Below, piece after piece: positions 24,396 to 42,429 of a stretch of DNA of 64,000 nucleotides (its first letter is position 1; each line of letters starts with the position of its first letter). Under the pieces are notes generated by a model. That model did not search any database, was not told the DNA's origin, and worked only from the letters and a program-made list of their open reading frames with translations. The stretch spans positions 10,858,711 through 10,922,710 of the forward strand of contig NC_133910.1 in assembly GCF_964199755.1 (NCBI RefSeq), in the 5' to 3' direction. The position numbers were made by a program, and so were the translations under genes. Source of the stretch: Larus michahellis. Its lineage: Eukaryota > Chordata > Aves > Charadriiformes > Laridae.

Positions 24396-26733
24396 TTTTT
24401 GTGTTATTTTTCACTGCAAAATAGGCCATTGGGCGACTTGGAGGGTGGTTTGCTGTAGAAGCAGCTGAGCGGCGCCGCAGAACCCATTCATTTCTGCAGC
24501 ACCCGGTGGTTCACCAGCGCGGGGGGGACCCGGCTGTGCTGGGCGCTGCTGCCCCCCGAAATAACCCCCCTGCCCCGCAGGGCTGGCGGTGCCAGCGGGC
24601 AGGGGACGAGGCGCCTCGCCTGGGTCCTGCAGGAAATCCCTGGAAACTTTGGGAAGGAACCCTAAAGCATCTCTTGTCGGTGCCACGGCGTCACCTTGTC
24701 GCTGCCTCTGGAAGCTGGTGTTTGTATGGCAGACGTAGCGCCCAATAAATGGGGGTTTGACCCGTAAAATTGAGCGAAGGGTTGTACGACTCCGACCCCC
24801 GTGGCTCTACCCCCCGCCGGCCGGGCTCAGCGCGTGGGGGGATGTGGGCACAGGGATGGTGGCACGGTCGGCACAGCGAGCTGCTTTCCACAGCCGCGTC
24901 TGGCTACTGCAGCCGGAGCAGGAGGGAAGCGGCGGCCGATTTTGGGAGAATTACTGGAGATTAAGCTAGCGGTGTGTGCTCTGCCTGGGTGCCAGGGGGG
25001 TGGGCACTGCTGCACACCTGTGTGAGCTTTCCCTGCTCCTCGCTGGCCGTGGAGATGCTTTTCCACTGGGTGCTTTTAATTAGCTGCTTTTATCATAGTG
25101 GGCACTGACTGCCCAGGGTGGCTCGGCTGCCTCTTTGCTCCACTCTTACTTTTCCTGTGCAAAATCCTTTTCCACATAGAGCTGTTATTACTTCAAAATA
25201 ATTAGGAGGGTTTTCCTTGAGTGTGAGAGACAGAGAGAGAGAGAGAAGGTGTGGGAGAAAATGAGTAAAACCGTGCGTGGGTGGGAGCTGGGGAAAGAGA
25301 GAAAGTGTGTGGGAGGGAAGATGTGAATATGTGTGTGCGAGAGAGAATATTTCTGTTTAAGGGTCTGCACCGAGGGAAGCACAAATGCACGTGTGTGCGG
25401 ATGTGCCTGCGCGGGGTGAGAGGTACATCCAGCGGAGAGTGAATGACCTGACGCCTTTGTGCTTTTCTCTAGCTGGATTCTACCGGGAACAATTACACTG
25501 ATTTCCTTCAAATCCTGTGCCCAGCCGGGATTTCGCTGCGGCAGGAGCCCGGGGAGGTCAGGGCACAAGCCACAGGGAAGCAGAAGCCTCCACACTGGCC
25601 CGATGAATATCCCGGAGAAAGGATGCTCCGTCCATCCTGGTGTGGCCGATACCAGCCTGTGCCTGACCTGCCCCAGACACCAGGACGGGGTGGGCTGGAG
25701 ACCAGGGGGCAGCGGGGGGAGCCCGCGCAGCCCCCGCCGGGGCAGCCTCCTGGGAGGACAGGGCTGAGGATGGAAAAAGGGACCCGCTTGGTAAAAATCA
25801 ATTATAAAAGTTTATTGGAAGCGCTGTAGTTCCCATTTTCTTTCTCCCACGGATTCCCAAAGGGGAAATCCCTGAGGGGACGCGATCCCGGGAGGAGAGC
25901 TGCGGGGCTGCAGGGTTTGCAGGACGCTGGGCTCATCGTCCCACCGCGCGGGGCTGGGGTGCCTCTGCCCGCTTCGGTTGGAAGTCGCCAGAGCAGCATC
26001 GCAGGGAGCCACATTTTGGGATCACTCAGGCCTGGATGGTGAATGTCTGCAAAGGGGGGACATGAATTACTGGCTGTGCTCGTGGGGCCGACAGTTTGTT
26101 GGTGTAAAACCATCCCCGGGACGGGATGTAGATGACGCGTTGCTCATTTCCAGCAGGTCGCAGAGGCAAGCTGAACTGCCGTGAAACTTGTGAAAGTTTC
26201 ATTTATCGTGGGCTCTGTGTTGCGCGCAATTGATGGAAGAGTCTTGAGGTTACTCGAGGCCCCAGACAGCAGCGAGGCACCCTGGGGCCACAGCCTGAAA
26301 CCACGGCACGGAGCTTGAAGGAGCACCATGGGCTGGAGGAGCAGCGGATGGAGCACCGTGGGATGCCTCGGGGGCTCCTCCTGCCTCCCCGAGAGCAAAA
26401 GCAAGGAGTTGGAGCCTGTCATTGCCACGCTGCAGGCTGGGGGGCGGGTCGGGGACACCCTGCTAGAGGAAAGGGGGAGCAAAATCCCCCAAAGCAAGCG
26501 AGGGGCTACCAGAGACACCCGTGGGGCCGTGCCCTGGACTCAGGGGTCTGGTGGCACAGGGGGTCCCTGTCTGCACAGCATCGCACCGCGCAGACACTGC
26601 CCAAATTCTTGAACACCAATAATTACAGTTGCCCTAAGAGGCATTTGCTTATTGCAGTTTTGTAGCTGGGTCAGCAATGCAAACACCCCCCCGTAAATAC
26701 TGATCTTCACTCGCTGCTTTTCACTTTGCCCCA
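24396..26733. other. Intergenic region between TRAF1 and the TTTC tract
   Basis: GC-rich, C-run-rich sequence with a GA/GTG-rich patch (about 25220-25360). Overlapping open frames on both strands follow from high GC; none has a recognisable domain or a convincing exon structure. I see no gene here. Confidence 0.55.
25220..25360 (+). repeat. GA-rich low-complexity patch
   Basis: Runs of GAGAGA and GTGTGGGAG with interruptions. Simple purine-rich sequence. Confidence 0.75.
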
Positions 26734-26758
26734 CTTTCTCTTTCTTTCTTTTTCTTTT

Positions 26759-26857
<99 letters not shown>

Positions 26858-26993
26858 CTTTCTTTCTTTCTTTCTCTCTTTCTCTCTTTCTCTCTTTTCT
26901 CTCTTTCTCTCTCTCTTTCTCTCTTTCTTTCTTTCTCCCTTTCTCCCTTTCTCTCTTTCTTTCATTTTCTCTTTCTTTCTCCCTTTCTCCCTT

Positions 26994-27054
<61 letters not shown>

Positions 27055-27220
27055 GTCTTTCTCTCTTTCTTTCTTTCTCCCTTTCTTCCTTTCTCCCTTT
27101 CTTCCTTTCTCCCTTTCTTCCTTTCTTTCTCCCTTTCTTCCTTTCTTTCTTTTTCTCTTTCTTTCTCCCTTTCTCTCTTTTTTTCTTTCTCCCTTTCTTT
27201 CTCCCTTTCTTCCTTTCTTC
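26734..27220 (+). repeat. Long (TTTC)n homopyrimidine tract, about 487 bp
   Basis: Almost pure pyrimidine on the + strand. The first part (about 26756-26855) is near-perfect TTTC tetranucleotide, followed by mixed TTTC, TCTC and TCCC variants, a second purer TTTC block near 27010-27050, then TTCC-rich units. The long Lys/Glu/Arg-rich frame on the minus strand and the Phe/Leu/Ser-rich frame on the plus strand are products of this repeat, not genes. Confidence 0.97.
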
Positions 27221-29433
27221 GGGGGATGTCTTTTCTGAGCCGTGCTCAGGAACTGCAGACGTGTACATAACATATCTCTGTCAAAATTCTGTAAGGGCTC
27301 CATTAATATAAGACGTGCACAGCTGTGAGAACACTTACAAGCTCCTCACGTCTTATGCAATTGCATAGAAGCACGCAAAGAAAGTTACGTTAAAAAAAAA
27401 GAAGGATATGGATTAAATTCACGCTAAATAAACAATAAAAAGAAATGAAACCCAATGCCTAAATGCTCTTCCTTTTAAAGGCACAGCTGGCATAAAACTG
27501 CCAAATGTCAGATTTAACGACTCTGATGCTAATTACAACCATACCTTTGTTCGAATATGCCCTTTGGTATATCACTTTTCTCCGAAAGCGCTCGAAGAAG
27601 AGCGAACTCCCCCTGTGCCGCGGCGCAGGCGGCGCTGCCGGAGCATTACCGCGTCCGTGAGGAATGCGTCCAGCCGCCACACGTTCCAAACACGGGGCTC
27701 CGCGCCGGGCTCTGGCGTTCCTGGAACAGTCTCCCGATTTTCATCTCCAAAACCTTCAGCCACAAAACCGTCTTGATAAGGAAACGGATGACACTTACCG
27801 GGAAAGAAGCTGAAATCGGAGCGATAGCAAGAGTTCTCTAATCCCACAAATCATTTCTGTTGCAGAAATAAAGAGCTGAAGTGAATTTTGTTTTCTGGTC
27901 TGGACCGAATCAAATGATGCAGAAAAATCAAAGAGTTTTAGTGAGCTAAGTCAGGACCGCTTGCTCCGTGTTTAATGGCCAGGTTGGCAGAGAGTCATAG
28001 TGCTTCGGTAGCTACGAGCGTCTAAAATAATCAAGGACAAGGTTTGTAGGGAAAGATAATATTTTTTTTGAATCAACTAATAAAGCTGAAAAAATCCAGG
28101 CAAACTTTCAGGCTTATAAGCCCTTCTTCAGGGCAGGAAAAGAGCTCAGAACCTCGCACGCGGTTGCTTTGAGCTGAACCTGGTTGTGTTGGTCAGTCGG
28201 GTGGTTTCAGAGAAAAGGTGGCCGAGACCCGTGGAGCAGAGGGAAGCGTTGGCCAGGAGGGAGAAAATTGTGTCAAGGGCTGCAAGCTACTGCAGCTGTA
28301 GCTACTTTTATTGGCATGGATGTGTTGCATTTTACCAGCTGAATCCCCAGATGGAAATGGCACTCGCAACTTGTTCTGAGCAGCGTCCGAGAGCTGCCCC
28401 GGGTCCCGCGGTCCCTGCGCCGCAGCCCCGCGTCACTCGACCGCCGGAGGCTCCGGAGCGGGAGTCGTTCCTGCAGATCCTATCTCCACCTCGGGCCTGC
28501 AGCTCACAGGCAGCTTCATGTTTGGGTTTCCATTCAATATTCCTTGCCTTCGGTTTCCAAGACTACAAGCCAACATACAACCCCTCCTCCCACTCCTGTT
28601 TTCAAAGAAAGAAAAACACTGTGAAAAGAAGCCACCCGATTTCTGGGCGGTTTTCAAAGCAGAAAAGAAAGGCAGCGGCGGGAGCTGCTCGCTCCGCGCT
28701 CGCCGCAGGCTCTGCTCCGGCCAGGGCTCCCGGCCCCCGCTCTCCGGGGGCTCCTGCCAGCAGGGCAGGGAAGTGCCTTCCCCACCTTCACAAGCGCAGG
28801 GTGCGGAGGAGCAATGGGAAGTTTTTAAGGACCAAATGGGGATGTTGGGGTAGTGAGCTGCCCGGGGCTCCATTCAAACAGCTTTGCAAATGCTGGTTTT
28901 GTTTGGAGATTCAATGGCGAGGAAGGAGCCCCAGGGACCAGCCCTGGGAGCCCGCGCTGGCCCCACTCCCCAGGCCGGGAGAGCGGAGGATCACCGGCAC
29001 TCGGCTTTGCACTTCGCTTGGGGTCTCACTCATTTCTATTGATCTGGAACAGTGTGCTTCCAACGGCTTGATTTAAACAGGGCTTCCGTGCCTATCTGGC
29101 AGGGAGAGCAGGGCAGCATCTTCTGCCGGCTCTGCACCCCGGGCACCGGGGGCTCTTCAGACGGCGATGTGAGCGCGCCATGGAAATATTAATGTTGGCA
29201 TGGTCCCAGGTGGGTGCTCCTTCCCCAGCCCAGCGTGTCAGCCATCATTCCACCGAGGTCCCTGGAGTCCCACCGGAGTGAAACCAGTCCCTCAGCCGTG
29301 TCTGACCACTGGGCGCTGCCAGCAGCCCTGCACCAGCCTCTGCCAGAGGCCATGGGGCTCCACACCGCGACAGAGAAACGGGGTCTCCAGCGGCTCCCCC
29401 GGCTCCCCAGGGGTGTGTGGGAACAGCTGGGCA
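27221..29433. other. Intergenic region between the TTTC and GGA tracts
   Basis: Mixed composition. It contains an old repeat tail (28020-28145) and a GC-rich part with a 296-codon open frame on the + strand (28186-29076). That frame opens with GTG and shows no domain I recognise, so I do not call it a gene. Confidence 0.5.
28020..28145 (-). repeat. 3' tail of an ancient amniote interspersed repeat
   Basis: Read on the minus strand the order is CCTGAAGAAGGGCTTATAAG, CCTGAAAGTTTGCC, CAGCTTTATTAGTTG, a TATTATC block, then CCCTACAAACCTTGTC. I remember this block order as the end of a repeat found near many amniote genes. I cannot name the family with confidence. Confidence 0.6.
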
Positions 29434-29439
29434 GGTGTG

Positions 29440-29533
29440 CGGAGGAGGAGGAGGAGGAGAAGGAGGAGTAGGATGAGGAAAGAGAGGAGGAGGAGGAGAA
29501 GGAGGAGGAGGAGGAGGAGGAGGAGGAGGAAGG
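29440..29533 (+). repeat. GGA trinucleotide repeat
   Basis: Interrupted (GGA)n over about 94 bp. On the minus strand it reads as poly-serine and on the plus strand as poly-Arg or poly-Glu, which makes spurious open frames. Purine-rich and possibly G-quadruplex forming. Confidence 0.95.
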
Positions 29534-31260
29534 CTGCACCCAGTAGCTCACTGCAGCAGGAGCTGGGGCCAGGCTCGATGGGGATGGCGTGGCAGGAGCA
29601 CCCGCAAAGAAACCAGCGTTAAATGAGAATGTGCAGCGCTGTTTGTGTTAGGAAATAGAGGATGCATCTCAAATTCCTTTCTTTTTTTTCTTTTTGTTTG
29701 GGACTTTTGTTCCAGGGCGATGTTACTGTGCTCTTTCCATTGGCAGGTGCTGGGTTTGGGCTGCCCTCTCTGTGTCGGAGGGTTTTCTGTAAGGTTACCT
29801 CCGCTTACACCCATGGTGAACTTGATCCCAAGTTTGATTTACGTGTCGCGTCATCCGCATTCCCATATGGCAAATGACCAAGATGCTGCAAACATGAACG
29901 GTGGCGGCTGGGAGGAGGGTGTGGGGACGTCCCTGTGTGCTGCTCGGCCCCCCGCGGGGACAGGCTGGGACGGGAGAGCGGCTCCGCCATTCCAGCAAAC
30001 GACTGGCTTTGGGTCAGACCCAGCACCAGCGACTGCGGCGAAGTGAGCAGCGGTGTTTGTCCAGGGGGAGAGTTATGGTGCAAGAGCTATTTTAGTCCTG
30101 TGGTGACTCACGGCTAAGACATCCTGACTCACCGCAGAGTTTGGTCGTTCGGCTGTTTTGAAGATGCGTCAGGTTCCCGTGAAGGCGAAGGACGGTGTTT
30201 CACGCTGGGCAAATGAGCTGCCATTTTTTTTTTTTTCAGCTGCCTAAACCTCTGCAAACACGGGCTCGGGCTTGGGCAGTCAGGCAGAGGCACAGCCTGG
30301 CAGGGCTGGCACGGCACGGCACGGCATGTTGGGCCCCTGCCCGCCACCGTCTTCACGTTGCGCTGGGCTTTGCCGTACACGCAGAGAGCTGGAAAGCAAA
30401 GAGGAGAAGAGCCTTACGGTGCCCATCGCTCGGGGAACCGCATTTCCCATCAGGTTCGCACGCGCGGTGTCGCCCCTGCACCACCAAGGGCCACTCGCAG
30501 TGCGGGGAACGCTCAGGCGCCGGTGTTTTATGAAAAAGTTTGATTAAAAAAAAAAGATTTCTGAGATTGCAGAATTACACAAAGTTGTTTAAAAGGCATT
30601 TGGCCCCGTGCCATTCACTCCTGGTGACCAGGGGAGCCACTCATTTTTGCAGGTGCGCATGAACCCCAGCACGGGGGAAGCCGCCCCATGGTGCTGCACA
30701 GAGCTCATCGATTACGGGCAACAAAATTCATATCAACTCTGCTTGTGCTTGGCCCAGACCCAACACCAGGAATCAGATCCTCTGCTGCCTGAGCAGGCCT
30801 GAAAACATTTCATTTTTGGCAGCACTTTTCAACAAACAGCAAATCCTTAAGATTTCGTCTTGGCATCATCCGAAGCATTTTTGCAGGGATTGATTTTCTC
30901 TGTGGAGATTCGGAGAAAGGCTACCCCCGTTTCTAGGAATCCCGACGAGCACAGGTTGTTCCCTTGCGTGGGACAGTGCTGCACACGGGGGGCACCCCTG
31001 CCCGCACCCCGTCCTGGGGGACCCGGGGATGCCCCTGCCTGGCTGCAGCCACCAGCCAGGGGCAGGACAGGCAGGGCTGTCCCCTGTGTGTGGCACACGC
31101 TGACGGTGCCCTCCCCACGGGCAGTGGGTGCAGGGACGGCCCTGGGTGACCCCAAGGGTCTTGAGGACCCCCAGGTGTGTGGGTGCAGACAGAGGGTGGG
31201 TGGGGTGATGCTGCATGTGGGGACCTGGGGCGCCCCGGAGGGGCTCTGGGGTGTGATGGT
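29534..31260. other. Intergenic region upstream of the PHF19 minisatellite
   Basis: No exon or known repeat recognised apart from a T-run near 30225-30237. Open frames on both strands are compositional. Confidence 0.5.
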
Positions 31261-31672
31261 ACCTGCGTGGGGCAGTGGCAGATACCCCACAGGGGGGGTA
31301 GCAGGTACCCCATGGGGTGGGGGGATGTAACAGGTATGCCACAGTGGGTGTAGCCGATACCCCACGGGGGGGGGAGTAGCAGGTACCCCACAGGGGGGGT
31401 AGCAGGTACCCCATAGGGGGGGATGTAGCAGGTACCCCATGGGGGGGGGGATGTAACAGGTATGCCACGGTGGGTGTAGCCGATACCCCACGGGGGGGGG
31501 AGTAGCAGGTACCCCACAGGGGGGGTAGCAGGTACTCCATGGGGAGTTGGGGGGGGGAACAGGTACCCCACGGAGGAGGGGCAGCAAGTACCCCAGGGGT
31601 GGCAGTGGCAGGTACCCGACGGGGGCGGGGGGGGTTGCAGGTACCCCACGGAGGGGGGCAGCAGGTACCCCC
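31261..31672. repeat. G-rich minisatellite with a GGTACCCCA core
   Basis: About 16 imperfect units of roughly 20-30 bp. Each has a core such as GCAGGTACCCCAC followed by a run of six to ten G. A higher-order period of 126 bp is visible: the block starting ATGTAACAGGTATGCCAC occurs at 31325 and again at 31451. The repeat runs directly into the PHF19 CpG island. A 404-codon minus-strand frame (30847-32061) is largely a product of this array. Confidence 0.95.
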
Positions 31673-32620
31673 CGCCCCCGCGTGCGCTGTGCCCCGGCAC
31701 CGGGGGTGCCGCCTGCGCCCCGCGGGGCTCCGGAGAGCTGCGCCCCCGGGGCCGTGCCCGGCCGTGCCGCTGCGCTGGGGGCGGCGGGAGGCGGCGGGGG
31801 CGGCCCCGCGTTAATTGCATAAGCGGGAACGTCAATGCCCGCGGGAGGCGCGGGGGGAAGCGCGGGAAGATGGCGCCCCGCGCCCTGCCCCCGCCGCTCC
31901 CCGCCGCTCCCCCCCGCGGCCCCCGGGCGGGCGGGCTCTGACCGGCCCCGCGGCGGCGGCGGCAGCGGTAAGGGCAGCGCCGCGGGGGGGGCCCGGGGCC
32001 GGGAGCGCGGGGGGCGGCGGGGCCGGGCGGGACGGCGGCGCAGCGCCTTTGAATGAGCCAATGGCGGCGGGGCCGGGGATGCCCGCGGCGGGGCGGGGGT
32101 GGGGGGGGACGGACCCGGCAGGTGCCGCCGGACCCCGGGGTTGGGGAGGGAAACGCGGCTCGGTGCCCCCCGCCGCCGGTTGCCGGCGGTTCCCGGCGGG
32201 GGATGCGGCGTGGGAGCGCCCGCCCGGGGCGGCGGGAGGTGCGTGTGTCCCGTGTGTGTCCCCCCCCGCCCCCGGCCTCGCCGGCGGCTCCCCGGGGCTG
32301 GGTGGGCGCGGAGCTGCCGCCGCTTTCATAACCGCTCCCCGGGCGGGGATCCGTGTGACATGTCGCAGCTCGCTGCCGCCGCTCCTGCCACCCCCCGGCC
32401 CGCGGCAGATCGCCCGGGGTTTTTTTTTTTTCGGTCGCACCCGGTTTACCGTAAGTTTAATTGCTGCCGCCCGTTCGGGGGAAGCGGGGGGGGGGGCGGT
32501 TATTAACAGCAGGGTCCGGGCAGAGGGAGTTTGTGTCGCCTCCGGCGCGGTGAGGTTTCGTGCTGCGATCGCGGCGTGGGGTCACGCGTGTCGCCGTGAG
32601 GGGAGCGCAAAGGAGGGAAA
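31673..32620 (+). promoter_or_regulatory. PHF19: CpG island, probable PHF19 promoter and first exon
   Basis: Extremely GC- and CpG-rich. A YY1-like AAGATGGCGCC is at about 31867, a CCAAT followed by GGCGGC at about 32058, and several GC boxes are present. No TATA box is evident. A donor GCAGCG/GTAAGG at 31967/31968 is a good end for an untranslated first exon spliced to the acceptor at 33192. Confidence 0.7.
31870..31941 (+). other. Possible upstream ORF (23 codons) in PHF19 first exon
   Basis: An ATG inside the YY1-like motif AAGATGGCGCC opens a 23-codon frame ending in TGA at 31939-31941, before the candidate donor at 31968. It matters only if transcription starts upstream of it. Confidence 0.25.
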
Positions 32621-33201
32621 AAAGAACTTTTTAAGTTGTTTTACTGCTGGCTGTCGGGATCGCGGGTGCAGGGACGGCGCTGCCGGCCGGGCACCGTCTC
32701 TTTGCCTTCTGCGCTTCGAACCCAACGGCAGCCAAACGCGGCTGCTCGGTTTCGCTCGCTGTGGGTCGCGCTGCCGCCTCCGTGGTTTGGGAGCCTGCAG
32801 AGCTGCCAGGAAGTTGTGAATTAAAAATCACGTTAAATTTAAAACTGCCATCCCTCGCGTGCCCCTCCCCTGTGCAGGCCCGTGGCGTGTCCCCGTGCCC
32901 CACGGCCAGGTGGCTCCGTGCCGCGGGAGCCGAGGGCAGTTGGGGAATTAATCCGCTCTTGCTCAGCAGTAGCAAAGATTGCGGCTGCTCCCTTTGATTT
33001 CATGTAAATTACACGTGGATGGACCTGGCTCATCAGCACTTACTTTGTGGGTCCTGGGCACCCACTGGTGGGGCTGAACCATCCCCGCGCTCGGTGCTCC
33101 TGGGCAGAACCCTCCAGGATGCCGTGCTCGGTTGATGGGTGCATTGTGTCGCGATGTGAGGGCAGGGTGACAGACGTGTGCATCCCCTCCAGGCTCTGCT
33201 G

Positions 33202-39344
<6,143 letters not shown>

Positions 39345-41850
39345 GCCCCGCCAGCCCCCAAACCTCTCCCGGAGCCAAACCAGAGGAGATCAGGATGACG
39401 GGAAAACCCTCGCCACGAAGCGGAGGAGGGATGCTGGCCGGCGGGGAGGGCTGGGACCCCTCCGTGCTCAAGGGTCCCGGCTGGGACCGGCTCCCTGGGA
39501 ACTGCCACAGGTGGAGGCAGTGTCACCAGTGCCATCAGCGGTGCTGCCCAGGGGTGAAACCCGCAGCCTTGCCGCTGTATTTTTTTAATTTAACAATTGT
39601 TATTTTATTGGCTGTGTGTATGCAGAGCGTGGCCCAGCCGCGCTTTCCTGATGGAGCCTTTGGCCGAGCCCAAGGCGCCATCATGGTGGTGGAAAGAGCA
39701 GTGAGCGGGTCTGGCCTTTCCAGAAGGGTCTCCCCGGCATGGCTGGGCAGACCACAGCCTGGTCGCGCAGACGGACGTCGTGCCGGTGCCTGGCGCACCC
39801 TGACTCATCCCCACGTCCAAGCCCTACAGAGCTGACTCGAGGGATTCCTGCTGCTAAGCAGAAAGGAGCTCCCTCACCTGAGCTTTCGCAGCCCGTCCCT
39901 CTGCCCGTAGGGAACAGTGGGCAACTCTCGCCAGAGCCGGTGTGCAAGGTTCTCCTCCTCCTCCCAAATCCGTTCATTAAAAGAATGTGGTTTGTTTTAA
40001 ATGAGGGGAAGATGCCCCGTAAACAGCCCACGTGTGGCCGGGTTTTGCGGCCACGGGGCAGACTTTATGTGGTTGCTCTTGTCCTGCGACCTGGATGGTG
40101 TGTGGTGATGCACCAGCTTCATCTCCCTGTTCTTCTGACAATCACGGTCTTAGAAGAGATCAGCCAAAAGCTACGCCCTTGCCTTAAAACCACTGTGGGC
40201 TTTTCACAGACTGGAGCCCGAGGCCTTTATTCCCGCAGGAATCCTCATCCTGAACGTGCCAAACAAGCAGACAAACCAAAAAGGCCAAAGAGGAGAGTGG
40301 GGCCAGAGGTCCCTGCGGCCATCCCCGTGGCCTCGTGGCTGTGTCTCGCTGGAGGGCAGCCAGGCTTTCTGATACCGGGGTAACGTCAGTGTCTGCGAGA
40401 GCGTGGGGTCGGTTTGTCTGCAGAAGAGAAGGAGCAGCCCCTTTCTTTAACTAAAGCAATACTGCCAGGTTGTGCAGGAGCAAAGCAGTTGTCTTTTTAA
40501 AAACAATTCTAGTATCATCAGACATATTTGTTAGATTTTTTTTTTTTTTTTCTAAGAGAGAGAGAGATATATATTTTTAATGTTGTCCTTCTCGTCTCTC
40601 CCCCATCACCACCGTGGCTGTCCCATGGGGACGGAGGGTGGGCGATGCTGGGGGGGCTGTGTGGTCCTGCTCTATCAGCACACCCCGTCCCTGTAGCCCT
40701 GTCGTTGTTCATACGTGTGTTTGCGGGACCTGCCGACCGGATGGTGAATTGAAAATGTTTCATTGAAAAAGTACCTAGGAAAATTTGGCAGTGTGATCGG
40801 CATGAGGGAGCAGGTGGTGTTTGCAAACCAGATGCCAAAGCATGGTCCTCAGAAACAAACTCCTGCTTCAGCTACGGCTAAAATCATGTAGTGGGACACC
40901 CACGGAGGGGGTGTTACTGGTTGTTGTAATTCATCTAGCAGGCAGCAGGCCTTTGCGTGGCTGTGAGGTGCCGGTGGCAGCGACGACGCCTCGCACGGGG
41001 CCGGTGGTGCAGAGCAGCAGCTTCTCTGCAGCCTCGGGATGTGCCCCGATGGTTTGGGCCAGCCGTGAGCTGCTTTGGTGCCCGCAGTAAGAGTGTGAAT
41101 ATTTGGCTCAGCAGGTAAAAGCATTTTAACTCCTCTCTGAGGAGTTGCCGGGTGCCGTGCAGCTGGTGGCGTGCGCGGTGGAGAAGCTGCTGGCGTGAGG
41201 TCTGGGAGAGGAGCCTCTGTCCAACCCCAACCACGAGATGGTCTGAGCCGAGCGGGGTCAGCCGCGCCTTGGGGAGAGGTGCGTGGCACCCTCGGGATCT
41301 GCATCCCGGCTCATCCAGAGGGGTCCCGTCCTTTTGGGAGATGTGCTGTAGGACCTCCAATCCTTGCAAAGAGGGATCAGCTCCTGCAGCCAGCCGGGTC
41401 ACTCCCCATCCTGCCTTGGCTTGTCACCAAAGTATTTCCCTTTCACGAGTGCCTGTGAAGTCCGTGTTATTGTCCGAGTTGCTGCCTGGGGCTGGGGGGC
41501 GCTGCCAAGGGCCGCACCACGGCTGAGCAGGGTTATTCCCATGGGATGTGCCAATGGCCATTGCACTTGGAGCACCCGCACTGCGTGGCCCTGGTTCCCC
41601 TCCTCTCCCTCTCTTCTCCCTCTCCTCTCCTCTCCTGGCTTCTTGCAGAGAACTGAATGTGGAGCCTTTAAAAAATATTTTTGTTGCAGAGTATATTTTG
41701 CATTAGCTGTAATAGATGTTATAATGACTCTGTGCACCTTCTAAAGATCTATGAGTTCAGGTTGCTGCTTGTAATAACCAACTCTTGTTATACCCAAGTT
41801 GTAACTAATATGTCTGATGTACAATTAAAAAGCCTTGTTTTTTTAACATC
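39345..41850 (+). other. PHF19: PHF19 3' UTR (probable extent)
   Basis: The stretch after the stop has no recognisable coding exon. ATTAAA variants occur at about 39976 and at 41824. The second is followed by a T-rich downstream element and is the better end. A T-run with a GA/TA-rich patch lies at about 40538-40580. Confidence 0.55.
41824..41829 (+). terminator. PHF19: Polyadenylation signal ATTAAA, probable PHF19 end
   Basis: The common ATTAAA variant, followed within 20 bp by a T-rich GTTTTTTTAAC element. It lies about 600 bp from the opposing poly(A) signal of the CutA-like gene. Confidence 0.5.
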
Positions 41851-42429
41851 ACTGGTTCTTTGCAGCGTCAGGATGATTGAGTTTGGGTGCTGGGGGTCAG
41901 TGTGTGCTCCCAGGCAGGCGGCCGGTCCTCCCCGCGATGCAGCTGGTGCTGCTGGGTTGTGCTCCGTGCCAGGGTGACGTGCCTTCAGCCGGAGAGATGC
42001 TGCCCCGAAGCACGAGAACAGCAGAAGGATGTGAAGGGGCAAGCAGGGGACAGGGACACCCCTTGCAACGATGGGTTTTGTAGAGAGGGGCTGCCCTCAC
42101 TCACAGTCCTACCGACTGGTGAGGTCCCAAATGGCCCCATCCACTTAATCTTAGCCTAAAACTTGCCCGTTGCACAACGTAGCCCTGAGGGGACTGAACA
42201 AAGCTCAGCTTTGGGTGCGGTGCAGACCTCACCTGGGGGCACTGGTGCCCGCTTCACCTGCTTTTGTTCCGTTTTGCCAGACAAGGTGCATAGCTGGTAC
42301 CCTCTTTCTTTGGACTTAGCACTGAAGTTTCCTACTCTCAGAGCTTGAAAGGGCCACAACAGGCCCTTCCTCCTGCGCAGCTCACTGCGGACTCTGCCCC
42401 AGCAACTGCCACAACACGTGAGCCTGCCC

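Noticed and set aside
26540-27268. 242-codon Lys/Glu/Arg-rich frame on the minus strand, and the matching Phe/Ser/Leu frame on the plus strand
   Set aside because: Both are translations of the TTTC simple repeat, which cannot produce stops in these frames.
28186-29076. 296-codon frame as a gene
   Set aside because: No ATG at its start, no domain, and GC-rich composition that favours chance frames. Listed only as a low-interest finding.
29189-29551. Poly-serine and poly-arginine frames around 29,450
   Set aside because: They arise from the GGA repeat.
30847-32061. 404-codon minus-strand frame with repeated GVPATPP-type units
   Set aside because: It reads through the G-rich minisatellite, whose 126-bp period is a multiple of three, and then through a CpG island. 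It has no splice or domain support.
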